Part shown: positions 51,339 to 59,845 of the stretch, in pieces | Numbering within the stretch: the stretch's first letter is position 1 | Layout: each line of letters begins with the position of its first letter | Source: an uncultured Acidobacteriia bacterium | GTDB lineage: Bacteria > Acidobacteriota > Terriglobia > Bryobacterales > Bryobacteraceae | Direction: 5' to 3' | Length of the DNA: 64,000 nucleotides | Assembly: GCA_903929755.1 (NCBI GenBank) | Contig: CAIYVZ010000084.1 | Location: 1 to 64,000, forward strand | The notes under the pieces: generated by a model | Databases searched by the model: none | The model's input: only the letters and a program-made list of their open reading frames with translations | What the model was told of the DNA's origin: nothing | Program-made: the position numbers and the translations under genes

Positions 51339-52247
51339 ATGACGCGACGGACCTTTACAACCGCATTCATGGCCGCCACAGCGGGCCGGGCGCAACCGAA
51401 GCGCCCGGTCCGATTGGGCGGCCCGATCTTTTTGAAGTCTGAAGACCCGGTGGAACTGGCGAAAGAGCACAGGAAACTGGGCTACAGCGCTGCTTATTGT
51501 CCGGCCGCCAGGGTAGGGGACACAGCGCACGTAAACGCCATCGAAAAAGCCTTCGCAGCGGAAAATGTTGTGATTGCCGAGGTTGGCGCCTGGGTCAATA
51601 TGCTCGACCCGGACGCTGAAAAGCGACGGAAGAACCTGGAGTATGTGGGCGAACGGCTGGCTCTGGCCGAACTGGTGGGCGCGCGGAACTGCGTCGATAT
51701 CGCTGGTTCGTTTAACCCCGATTACTGGTACGGTGCGCATCCGAAGAACCTGTCGAAAGAGTTTTTCGATGCCACAGTGGAGAACTGCCGCAAGATCATC
51801 GACCAGGTAAAGCCAAAACGAACCCTTTTTACCATCGAAATGATGCCCTGGACCGTGCCGAACGGTCCGGATTCCTATTTGCGGCTCTTGAAGGCCGTGG
51901 ACCGGAAGGCATTCGGGGTCCACATCGATGTGTGCAACGCGGTGAACTCCCCGGAACGATTTTACGACAACGCGGCGCTCATCAATGAACTTTTCCGCAA
52001 GCTCGGCCGCTCCATCGCCTCCTGCCATGCGAAAGATCTGCAGTGGATCCCCGAGTACAACGTTCATTTTCTGGAAGTGGTGCCTGGTAGGGGCGTGATT
52101 GACTATAAGACCTACCTCCGGAACGTGGCCTCCCTGCCGACGGACGCGCCGCTGATGCTGGAACACCTGAAAACAGCTGCGGAGTACGACGAGGGACGGG
52201 TTTACATACGCAAAGAAGCAGCCGCTGCCGGTGTGGTCTTTGCCTGA
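51339..52247 (+). CDS. Xylose isomerase-like TIM-barrel protein (sugar phosphate isomerase/epimerase family)
   Basis: A 302-residue protein of the AP_endonuc_2/xylose isomerase-like superfamily. MTRRTFTTAFMAATAGRA suggests a Tat-type or cleavable leader. Metal-binding candidates are Glu in LFTIEMMPWT, Asp and His in GVHIDVCNAVN, His in SCHAKDLQW and Glu in LMLEHLKT. These proteins isomerise or epimerise sugars or inositols. It probably forms an operon with the aldo/keto reductase; substrate unknown. Confidence 0.85.
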   Translation: MTRRTFTTAFMAATAGRAQPKRPVRLGGPIFLKSEDPVELAKEHRKLGYSAAYCPAARVGDTAHVNAIEKAFAAENVVIAEVGAWVNMLDPDAEKRRKNLEYVGERLALAELVGARNCVDIAGSFNPDYWYGAHPKNLSKEFFDATVENCRKIIDQVKPKRTLFTIEMMPWTVPNGPDSYLRLLKAVDRKAFGVHIDVCNAVNSPERFYDNAALINELFRKLGRSIASCHAKDLQWIPEYNVHFLEVVPGRGVIDYKTYLRNVASLPTDAPLMLEHLKTAAEYDEGRVYIRKEAAAAGVVFA

Positions 52248-52331
52248 TCTGAATCTCTCGCTTCACCACCGCCATCCAAGCTCATAGCGAGCACCTTACA
52301 ATAAAAGAAACGGTGCGAGTGCGCCAATCCC

Positions 52332-54728
52332 ATGCTGACAGTCAAAGATAAATCCGATACCAGACGCCTTCCGATGATGCCCATTCGGGATGTCGTCATA
52401 TTCCCCCACATGATGACCCCCTTCGTGGTGGGGCGCGAATCCAGCGTCCGGGCCCTTGAAGAAGCCATGGCCGGTGACCGGAAAATTTTCCTTGCCACGC
52501 AGCATGATGCTTCCACGGACGAACCCCGGCCCAACGAAATCTTCCACGTGGGGTGTATCGCCAGCATCGTCCAAAGCCTGAAGCTGCCGGACGGCAACAT
52601 TAAGGTGCTGGTGGAGGGTGTGGAACGCGCCCGCCTGGTCTCTGTTACCGACGATGAAGGCTTTTTCCGCGCCGTCGTTCGTACGTATTCCTTCAAGGTG
52701 GATCAGGGCGCGCAGCTGGAGGCCCTCACCGGCCGCGTCACGTCCTTGTTCGAGCAGTACGTGAAACTGAGTCAAAATCTGAACTACGAGACCATGGTTG
52801 CGGCCATTCGCGTGGACGATCCGGGTAAACTGGCCGACACGGTGGGCGCCAATCTTCAGCTCACGATTGAAGAAAAACAGGAACTGCTCGAAATTTTTGA
52901 TCCGGTTGACCGCCTGACGCGCGTTGCCGAGATGCTGGACATTGAGACCGAAAAGCTCGGTGTGGACCGTACCATCCAGGGCCGCGTGAAGCGCCAGATG
53001 GAAAAGGCCCAAAAAGAGTACTACCTCAACGAAAAGATCAAGGCCATCCAGAAGGAACTGGGCCGCGGTGAGAAAAGTGAATTCGATGAGCTGAAGAAGC
53101 GCATCGAAATGTCGGGCATGACCAAGGACGCTACCGAAAAAGCGATGGCGGAACTGAAGCGGCTGGAAAACATGCCGCCCATGTCGGCTGAATCCACGGT
53201 CTCGCGCAACTATCTGGACTGGCTGCTCGCAGTGCCGTGGAAGAAGCGTTCCAAGGAAATTCGGGAACTGAAGTTTGCCGAGCAGGTTCTGGAATCGGAC
53301 CACTACGGTCTCGAAAAGATCAAAGAACGCATCCTGGAATTCCTCGCCGTGCGTCGCATGGTGAAGAATCCCAAGGGTTCCATTCTGCTGTTTGTCGGGC
53401 CTCCAGGCGTGGGAAAAACCTCGCTGGGCATGTCGATCGCGAAGGCTGTTGGCCGCAAGTTCATCCGGATGTCGCTCGGCGGCGTGCGCGATGAAGCCGA
53501 AATTCGGGGCCATCGCCGGACCTATATTGGCGCGCTCCCCGGCCAGGTGATCCAGATGATGAAGAAAGCCGGGACCCGCAATCCGGTCTTCATGCTGGAC
53601 GAAATCGATAAGATGTCCACCGATTTCCGCGGCGATCCGTCGTCGGCTCTGCTGGAAGTTCTCGATCCGGAACAGAACTACATGTTCGTGGATCACTACC
53701 TTGACGTGGAATATGACCTCTCGCAGGTCTTCTTCATTGCGACGGCGAACGTGCTGCATACCATCCCGTCAGCCCTGCAGGACCGCATGGAAGTGATCCG
53801 CCTCTCCGGTTACACGGAGCTGGAGAAACTGGAAATCGCCAAGCGTTTCCTGGTAAAGAAACAGATGGAAGCTACCGGTCTGGACGACAAGCACATCGAA
53901 TATACCGATGAAGGTCTTGCCAGCCTGATCCAAAGCTACACTCGCGAAGCCGGCGTCCGGAATCTGGAACGCGAAGTGGGCAACGTGGCGCGCAAGGTGG
54001 CGCGCAAGGTTGTCACCAAGGATTTCAAAGAGAAGGTCGTTGTCACGGCGGCTAAGGTGAACGAGCTTCTGGGACCCCAGAAGTATCGCGATACGGTTAC
54101 GGAACGCAAGAACCAGATCGGCTCCACCACCGGGCTGGCGTGGACCGAAGTTGGCGGCCAGATTCTCACCACCGAATGCATCCTCATGGAAGGCAAGGGT
54201 AAGCTCACGGTTACCGGCAAGCTGGGTGACGTGATGCAGGAATCGGCGCAGGCTGCGTTCAGTTATATTCGCTCCCGGGCGCTTACGCTTGGGCTGCAGC
54301 GTGACTTCTATCGCAATCTGGACGTCCACCTGCACATTCCGGAAGGTGCCATTCCGAAAGACGGCCCCTCGGCCGGTATCACGATGGCCACCACCATGTG
54401 CAGCGCTCTAACCCGAATTCCCGTCCGTGGCGACATCGCCATGACTGGTGAAATCACCCTCCGCGGTACTGTTCTTCCCATCGGTGGGCTCAAGGAAAAA
54501 CTGCTGGCGGCGCACCGCCACGGCATCCACGAAGTCATCGTGCCGAAGGACAACCAGAAGGACCTGGTTGATATTCCGGAATACGTCCGCAGTCTGATGA
54601 AGGTCCACTTTGTGGAGCACATGGACGAAGTTCTGCGGATTGCGCTCGAACGCGAACTGGTCGCGTTGCCCATCCCCCCTTCCGGAGTGGACCTGGCCAC
54701 CACACCAGAAACCGATCGCGCTCACTAA
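52332..54728 (+). CDS. lon: ATP-dependent protease Lon
   Basis: A 798-residue soluble protease. The N-terminal substrate domain ([16 protein letters not shown]) precedes a helical region, an AAA+ domain with Walker [12 protein letters not shown] and Walker [11 protein letters not shown], and a peptidase domain with the catalytic Ser in [10 protein letters not shown] and a downstream Lys. It degrades damaged and regulatory proteins and may turn over the antitoxins encoded in this window. TACAAT (52297-52302) is a likely -10. No CIRCE element was seen. Confidence 0.97.
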   Translation: MLTVKDKSDTRRLPMMPIRDVVIFPHMMTPFVVGRESSVRALEEAMAGDRKIFLATQHDASTDEPRPNEIFHVGCIASIVQSLKLPDGNIKVLVEGVERARLVSVTDDEGFFRAVVRTYSFKVDQGAQLEALTGRVTSLFEQYVKLSQNLNYETMVAAIRVDDPGKLADTVGANLQLTIEEKQELLEIFDPVDRLTRVAEMLDIETEKLGVDRTIQGRVKRQMEKAQKEYYLNEKIKAIQKELGRGEKSEFDELKKRIEMSGMTKDATEKAMAELKRLENMPPMSAESTVSRNYLDWLLAVPWKKRSKEIRELKFAEQVLESDHYGLEKIKERILEFLAVRRMVKNPKGSILLFVGPPGVGKTSLGMSIAKAVGRKFIRMSLGGVRDEAEIRGHRRTYIGALPGQVIQMMKKAGTRNPVFMLDEIDKMSTDFRGDPSSALLEVLDPEQNYMFVDHYLDVEYDLSQVFFIATANVLHTIPSALQDRMEVIRLSGYTELEKLEIAKRFLVKKQMEATGLDDKHIEYTDEGLASLIQSYTREAGVRNLEREVGNVARKVARKVVTKDFKEKVVVTAAKVNELLGPQKYRDTVTERKNQIGSTTGLAWTEVGGQILTTECILMEGKGKLTVTGKLGDVMQESAQAAFSYIRSRALTLGLQRDFYRNLDVHLHIPEGAIPKDGPSAGITMATTMCSALTRIPVRGDIAMTGEITLRGTVLPIGGLKEKLLAAHRHGIHEVIVPKDNQKDLVDIPEYVRSLMKVHFVEHMDEVLRIALERELVALPIPPSGVDLATTPETDRAH

Positions 54729-54747
54729 AGCGACCTTCGATTAGTTA

Positions 54748-55701
54748 ATGGAAGCGTTCGTCCTCGCCGCCGCGCACTACGGGTACTCCCTGCTGTTCGC
54801 GGCGGTGCTGGCCGAATCACTCGGTTTCCCCGTACCTGCCGCCATTGCGGTTCTGGCCGGCGGAGCCGCTGCCGCGCAGGGTGTGATGGTGCCTTGGCGT
54901 GCGCTGGGGACCGGGGTTGGTGCCATGCTAATTGGCGATAACATTCTCTTTTTCCTCGGTAGAAAGACCGGGTGGTGGCTGCTCGGCGTTCTGTGCCGCA
55001 TCGCGCTCAATCCGGAATCTTGTGTCGCGAAAGCGGCGGAGTCTTTCTATAGACGGGGGCGGGTCCTCTTGATCTTTGCCAAGTTCCTGCCCGGGTTGAA
55101 CACCATGGCACCGCCCCTTGCGGGTAGCATGGGCCTGCCGTTGATCCAGTTCTGGGCTTTGGATTCTCTCGGGATCCTGATCTATATCGGAGCCTACTTC
55201 GGTGTTGGCTTCATCTTCAGCGATATGTTGGGCACCGTCCTGCGCGGCTACTCGGCGGTGGGGTCGGTAATCAGCTGGGTTCTCGGCATCGCAATCGTGA
55301 TCTGGCTGGCCAACCGGGTCCGCCTCTGGATGCAAACCGGAGCCCGGCAGCCCGTAAAGATGCTCACGCCTGCCGACGTGGCGAAGCTTCAGGACGTAGT
55401 GATCTACGACGTCCGCAGCCACGGGTATCATGACGAGGGAACGCTCCGCATCCAGGGCTCGCTGCGCCTCGAACCAAACGCGCTGTCTCTTACGTTCGAA
55501 GCACTGCCCCGGAGCAGTCAAATCCTGCTCTATTGCACCTGTATCCGGGAAGCCACCGCAGTCAAGATAGCCCGCCAACTGGGGGCACAGGGCATCAAAG
55601 CCGCCGTTCTCAAAGGTGGCCTCGACGCATGGAAAAAAGCATCTATGCCGGTGGAACCCGTTCCGGCTGATGAGGTTGTCCACCTGCCCCGATTTGCGTA
55701 A
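54748..55701 (+). CDS. DedA-family membrane protein fused to a rhodanese-like domain
   Basis: A 317-residue protein. Residues 1-200 form a DedA/VTT (SNARE-associated) membrane domain with FLGRKTGWW, RGRVLLIFAKFLPGLNTMAPPLAG and several hydrophobic segments. Residues ~208-305 form a rhodanese-like domain: VVIYDVRSHGYHDEGTLRIQGS and LLYCTCIREATAVKIARQL, where the active-site loop reads CTCIREA rather than the usual C-x-x-G-x-R. DedA proteins handle lipid-carrier flipping; the rhodanese part may transfer sulfur or only bind. Fusions of this kind are known but uncommon. Confidence 0.87.
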   Translation: MEAFVLAAAHYGYSLLFAAVLAESLGFPVPAAIAVLAGGAAAAQGVMVPWRALGTGVGAMLIGDNILFFLGRKTGWWLLGVLCRIALNPESCVAKAAESFYRRGRVLLIFAKFLPGLNTMAPPLAGSMGLPLIQFWALDSLGILIYIGAYFGVGFIFSDMLGTVLRGYSAVGSVISWVLGIAIVIWLANRVRLWMQTGARQPVKMLTPADVAKLQDVVIYDVRSHGYHDEGTLRIQGSLRLEPNALSLTFEALPRSSQILLYCTCIREATAVKIARQLGAQGIKAAVLKGGLDAWKKASMPVEPVPADEVVHLPRFA

Positions 55702-55765
55702 AAACTGCGCCTGCCGGGCTTTGGTATCATCGGGTGGTCAACCCCGATTCCTCACCCCCTTCTCC

Positions 55766-56173
55766 ATGGACCAAGCCAGCCGCATATTAGCGAAGTGGGC
55801 TGGCGCTTCTGCAACCGGCACCGAGCTGGTATCACACGAGCGCCTGGCGGTAGGTGCGTGGAAAAAAGCTGTCGGCAAACGTCTGGCCGACCGTGCCCGG
55901 GCCGTCAAACTGGTTCGTGATCGCCTCGTCGTTGGCGTGGATGACGAAGTCTGGCAGAAAAACCTCTGGGGGCTACGCTACCAGATTCTGAAAAATCTGG
56001 AAGCTGCGATTGGGCCTGGCATCGTCGCCTCGGTGGAGTTTCGCATTCTGCCGCAGAAGATTGAACCCCAGCGGGAGACCATCTCGTTGCGGCCGGTTGA
56101 CGAAGCCGATCTGATTACCGACCCCGGCCTGCGCCGCATCTATCGCAACGCCCGCCGCCGCGAAACTGCTTAA
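55766..56173 (+). CDS. DUF721/DciA-like protein
   Basis: A 135-residue protein from the ATG at 55766; the longer frame overlaps the DedA gene. The core AVGAWKKAVGKRLADRARAVKLV followed by DRLVVGVDDEVWQKNLWGLRYQIL is the DUF721 (DciA-like) fold, KH-like in DciA. DciA recruits the replicative helicase in many bacteria. A DnaC-like protein is also encoded at 34 kb, so which one loads helicase here is open. It is 9 bp upstream of gatC. Confidence 0.82.
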   Translation: MDQASRILAKWAGASATGTELVSHERLAVGAWKKAVGKRLADRARAVKLVRDRLVVGVDDEVWQKNLWGLRYQILKNLEAAIGPGIVASVEFRILPQKIEPQRETISLRPVDEADLITDPGLRRIYRNARRRETA

Positions 56174-56182
56174 AGGAACACT

Positions 56183-56485
56183 TTGAAACTGACAGAAAAG
56201 GAAGTCCGTTACGTCGCCGGACTGGCGAATCTGAGCCTCTCTGAGGACGAACTGGCGCGCATGGTCCACGATCTGGGCGGTATCCTCACTCAAATGGACC
56301 GTTTGGCCGAGATCGATACCACCGGGGTGGAACCGATGGCGCAGGTCCTCTATGACGCCGGGGACGACACGGCAACCCTGCGCGAAGATGTGGAACGTAC
56401 GCCGCTGGGCAGCGATGCGGCTGTGGCGAATGCCGTAGTGACAGCGTCGGGCTACTTCAAAGTGCCACTCGTGATTGAGCGCTAG
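56183..56485 (+). CDS. gatC: Aspartyl/glutamyl-tRNA amidotransferase subunit C
   Basis: A 100-residue protein starting at TTG with AAAGGAAC upstream. It reads KLTEKEVRYVAGLANLSLSEDELARM, then LTQMDRLAEIDTTGVEPMAQVL and the C-terminal SGYFKVPLVIER, the standard GatC sequence pattern. It stabilises the GatCAB complex that converts misacylated Glu-tRNA(Gln) or Asp-tRNA(Asn). It is followed by gatA; gatB is not in the window. Confidence 0.95.
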   Translation: MKLTEKEVRYVAGLANLSLSEDELARMVHDLGGILTQMDRLAEIDTTGVEPMAQVLYDAGDDTATLREDVERTPLGSDAAVANAVVTASGYFKVPLVIER

Positions 56486-56513
56486 AGAAATTGAGCATTA
56501 GGGAATCAGAATC

Positions 56514-57980
56514 GTGAGCAACATCGCCAAACAAACCATCAGTTCCATCCGGGAAGGTCTGCTGTCCCGCCGCTTCTCGGCTACCGAGATCACGGTACAA
56601 GCGCTGGCCTTCGCAGCGGGGGAAAACCCGAAAACCAACGCCTACCTCCGCCTTTGTCCGGAGCGCGCTCTGGCCGCGGCAGCTAAAGTTGACGCCGCCC
56701 TTGCCGCGGGTGAGTCGCTCGGCCTGCTGGCCGGCGTGCCGGTTGCCGTAAAAGACGTGATCCTGACCAAAGGCGTGATTACAACGTGCGGCTCAAAGAT
56801 TCTGGAACACTACAATCCGCCCTACGACGCCACGGCTGTGGAGCGCCTCGAAGCGGCTGGCGGCATCATCATCGGCAAGACCAACTGCGATGAATTTGCC
56901 ATGGGCTCTTCGAACGAAAACAGTGCTTTCGGCCCCGTGCGGAATCCAGTCGCGCCTGATCGTGTTCCCGGTGGTTCCAGCGGTGGGTCAGCCGCAGTTG
57001 TTGCGCAAGGCACGGCGGTCGTCTCGCTGGGGTCTGACACCGGCGGCTCCATCCGGCAGCCGGCATCATTCTGCGGCGTGGTGGGCGTTACTCCCACCTA
57101 TGGCCGCGTGTCGCGCTATGGCCTCTCCGCTTTTGCCAGTACGCTGGACCACATAGGCCCCTTTGCCCGCAATGTGAGCGACGCTGCCACGCTGCTGGAA
57201 GTGATGGCCGGTCGCGATCCCCTGGACTCCACCTCCGCCGCCGCACCGGTCCCCAGCTACGCGGCCTCTCTGACGGGCGACGTCCGCGGGATGCGCGTCG
57301 GTGTGCCCGTGGAGTACATGAAGCACGCGACCGGTGAGACGGCCACGCTGATCTATCAGGCTCTCGACACGCTGCGCGGCCTCGGCTGCGAAGTGGTGGA
57401 CGTCAGTCTGCCTTCCACAGACTACGCCGTGGCCACCTACTACGTTATTGCCACCGCCGAAGCCAGTTCGAATCTGGCGCGCTACGACGGTGTTCGCTAC
57501 ACCACGCGTTCGGCGGAAGCGTCGTCCCTGATCTCCATGTACCAGCACTCGCGCGGCGAAGGTTTCGGCCCCGAAGTGAAACGGCGCATCATGCTGGGCA
57601 CCTACGTTCTGAGCCACGGCTACTACGACGCGTATTACGTGAAGGCGCAGCGCGTCCGCGCCCTGATTGCTCGTGACTTCACCCAGGCTTTCGGCGGCTC
57701 TGCTCAAGGGAAGCTGGATGCCATCGTCGCCCCCGTCTCCCCCTTCCCCGCGTTTAAGCTCGGTGAGAAGGTGGACGATCCCGTCGCCATGTACCTGTCC
57801 GACATCTACACCATCACGGGAAGCCTGGCGGGCATTCCGTGCATGAGCGTGCCCTGCGGGCTTACGTCGGAAGGTCTCCCGGTCGGCCTGCAAATCCTCT
57901 GCGACCACTTCAAAGAACCCGAAATGTTCCGTTTGGCGCACGCGTTTGAATCCGCCGTCGGTTCCGCATCATCCAACTGA
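56514..57980 (+). CDS. gatA: Glutamyl-tRNA(Gln) amidotransferase subunit A
   Basis: A 488-residue amidase starting at GTG. The Lys-cis-Ser-Ser catalytic triad is visible: Lys in VPVAVKDVIL, the Gly/Ser-rich PGGSSGGSAA and the nucleophile Ser in SDTGGSIRQPA. It hydrolyses glutamine to feed ammonia to GatB. It lies 28 bp after gatC in one operon with the DUF721 gene. The length is normal. Confidence 0.97.
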   Translation: MSNIAKQTISSIREGLLSRRFSATEITVQALAFAAGENPKTNAYLRLCPERALAAAAKVDAALAAGESLGLLAGVPVAVKDVILTKGVITTCGSKILEHYNPPYDATAVERLEAAGGIIIGKTNCDEFAMGSSNENSAFGPVRNPVAPDRVPGGSSGGSAAVVAQGTAVVSLGSDTGGSIRQPASFCGVVGVTPTYGRVSRYGLSAFASTLDHIGPFARNVSDAATLLEVMAGRDPLDSTSAAAPVPSYAASLTGDVRGMRVGVPVEYMKHATGETATLIYQALDTLRGLGCEVVDVSLPSTDYAVATYYVIATAEASSNLARYDGVRYTTRSAEASSLISMYQHSRGEGFGPEVKRRIMLGTYVLSHGYYDAYYVKAQRVRALIARDFTQAFGGSAQGKLDAIVAPVSPFPAFKLGEKVDDPVAMYLSDIYTITGSLAGIPCMSVPCGLTSEGLPVGLQILCDHFKEPEMFRLAHAFESAVGSASSN

Positions 57981-58013
57981 ACGCGAACTTCTCGAATATA
58001 ATTAGGAGCATCT

Positions 58014-58625
58014 ATGGCATTTACCCTTCCGAACCTTCCTTACGCGCATGACGCTCTGGAACCGTACATCGACAAAGCGACGATGGAGATCCACCACGGC
58101 AAGCACCACAACGCTTACGTCACAAACCTGAACAAGGCTCTGGAATCGGCCCCCGAGCTGGCCGGTAAGACCATTGAAGAACTGCTCGCCAATAACCTCG
58201 CGATCGTTCCCGAAGGCATCCGTACCGCCGTCCGCAACAACGGTGGCGGCCACTACAACCACTCCATCTTCTGGACGCTGATGGCTCCCGCCGGTTCCGG
58301 CGCGGCTGGTCCGTCGGGCGCACTGCTCGACGCAATCAACGCTTCATTCGGTTCCGTGGATGCCTTCAAGGAAAAGGTCAATGCCGCCGGTGCAACCCGC
58401 TTCGGTTCCGGCTGGGCCTGGCTGGTGAAGAACAACGGTGCTCTCGAAATCACCTCCACCCCGAACCAGGACACGCCGCTCTCCGAAGGCAAGCAGATTG
58501 TCCTCGGTGTGGACGTTTGGGAACACGCGTATTACCTGAAGTACCAGAATCGCCGGCCCGATTACCTGGCCGCCTTCTGGAGCGTTGTGAACTGGGCTGA
58601 AGTCGAAGCCCGTTTCGCAGCCTAA
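58014..58625 (+). CDS. Fe/Mn superoxide dismutase
   Basis: A 203-residue enzyme. Metal ligands are His in [13 protein letters not shown], His in [11 protein letters not shown], and Asp and His in [11 protein letters not shown]. Trp in SGWAWL is conserved. It detoxifies superoxide in the cytoplasm (no signal peptide). Metal specificity is not settled by sequence, though GGGHYNHS is common in Mn or cambialistic forms. AGGAG precedes the ATG and an intrinsic terminator follows. Confidence 0.96.
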   Translation: MAFTLPNLPYAHDALEPYIDKATMEIHHGKHHNAYVTNLNKALESAPELAGKTIEELLANNLAIVPEGIRTAVRNNGGGHYNHSIFWTLMAPAGSGAAGPSGALLDAINASFGSVDAFKEKVNAAGATRFGSGWAWLVKNNGALEITSTPNQDTPLSEGKQIVLGVDVWEHAYYLKYQNRRPDYLAAFWSVVNWAEVEARFAA

Positions 58626-58649
58626 CTTCACTTCCACTTATTGTTTCCT

Positions 58650-58688
58650 GCGCCGGACGGAGTTACCCTTCGTCCGGCGCTTTTATTT
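58650..58688 (+). terminator. Intrinsic terminator of the superoxide dismutase gene
   Basis: GCGCCGGACG (58650-58659) pairs perfectly with CGTCCGGCGC (58671-58680) around an 11-nt loop and is followed by TTTTATTT. Confidence 0.92.
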
Positions 58689-58727
58689 CTGCCTGAACAT
58701 ATTTCGCCGAGCTGCGTTTCTTTGCAT

Positions 58728-59579
58728 ATGCGCCTGCTCACTGCCGCTCTTGCTCTCACGCTCTCCCTGCCTGCTTTCGCCCAAACCCCTCTGGAATTCG
58801 AAGTTGCCTCTGTAAAGCCTTCGGCGGACCCGGGGCCACAGCGCGCACAGGCTGGCATTCGCATCGATGGCGCACAATTCACGGCCAGCTTCTTTTCCCT
58901 CAGGGACTATATCGGCATCGCCTGGAGTCTGAAGCCGTATCAAATCACGGGGCCGGAATGGATCGGCTCTATGCGCTTCGATATTGCGGCGAAACTCCCC
59001 GCCGGAGCCTCCCGCAAGGACGTACCGGAAATGATGAAAGCCCTGCTCGCCGAGCGCTTCCAGCTAAAGCTGCATAAGGACAAGAAAGAATTTGGCGTCT
59101 ACGCCCTTGTGGTGACCAAGGGTGGGGCGCGTTTGAAAGAATCCGCGGACACCGAGTCCGGCAACGGGAACGTGAACGTCAACGGCGGCGGAGATGCCAG
59201 CGGGACCAGCGTCAACCTGGGCAACGGGAGCGCCTACACCTTCGGCAGCGAGAAGTTCGAAGCGCACAAGATGACAATGGCCGTGTTTGCAGACGCCCTG
59301 GGCCGCTTTGTGGATCGTCCCGTAGTTGACAGGACCGACCTTACCGCGGCCTACGATTTCGCGCTGCCCGTCACGCCCGAAGACTTCCGCGCCATGCAGA
59401 TTCGTTCCGGCATGAACGCGGGTGTGGTGTTGCCCCCTCAGGTGATGCAAATGGCGGAAAGCTCGTACGATTCACTCCACACATCCCTCTCGAATGTGGG
59501 CCTCAAGCTGGAACAGCGCAAGGCGCCACTCGACGTCGTCATCGTGGACCATGCCGAGAAAACCGCCGGCGCCAACTGA
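58728..59579 (+). CDS. TIGR03435-family soil-associated secreted protein
   Basis: A 283-residue protein from the ATG at 58728 with signal peptide MRLLTAALALTLSLPAFAQT. Family hallmarks are FEVASVKPSA near the mature N-terminus, a central LLAERFQLKLHKDKKEFGVYALVV and the C-terminal RPVVDRTDLTAAYDF ... LEQRKAPLDVVIVDHAEK. Such proteins are greatly expanded in Solibacter and relatives; the role is unknown. A Gly/Asn-rich insert (about 144-175) is probably a loop. Confidence 0.93.
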   Translation: MRLLTAALALTLSLPAFAQTPLEFEVASVKPSADPGPQRAQAGIRIDGAQFTASFFSLRDYIGIAWSLKPYQITGPEWIGSMRFDIAAKLPAGASRKDVPEMMKALLAERFQLKLHKDKKEFGVYALVVTKGGARLKESADTESGNGNVNVNGGGDASGTSVNLGNGSAYTFGSEKFEAHKMTMAVFADALGRFVDRPVVDRTDLTAAYDFALPVTPEDFRAMQIRSGMNAGVVLPPQVMQMAESSYDSLHTSLSNVGLKLEQRKAPLDVVIVDHAEKTAGAN

Positions 59580-59845
59580 ACCCGCTTTATCGGTGATCCA
59601 CGCGGAAGGACTCGGCGGTTACATAGCCGGTCCTTTCCGCCACTTCCCGTCGAAATGTGGCCTCGTCCACAGTCGCCCCTGTGCCTGCCGCCCGAAAACA
59701 CGTAGAGCCTCGCTCCGCGGGCGGAGGGTGCATCGGATTTAATGAACGGCCATAGTTGAAACTTGAATCCGACGGAAACGTTACAGTAACCAGATTTTCA
59801 CAGAAGCGGGATATCATAAGGAGTACGGGGCCTCTCAAAAAACTT
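59580..59845. other. Intergenic region with a possible minus-strand gene tail
   Basis: On the minus strand the sequence ending at TAA near 59590 reads TVDEATFRREVAERTGYVTA and ESFRVDHR, with codon-like composition, but there is no upstream gene start and no recognisable family. It may be the 3' end of a lost gene. AAGGAG near 59817 is too far from the TonB receptor start to serve as its ribosome binding site. Confidence 0.35.

Noticed and set aside
52296-53759. 487-codon minus-strand frame opposite lon
   Set aside because: Shadow of a highly conserved gene.
57997-58002. TATAAT box just before the superoxide dismutase gene
   Set aside because: A transcript from it would start after the AGGAG ribosome binding site, so it is probably coincidental or would give a leaderless message; not annotated as a promoter.
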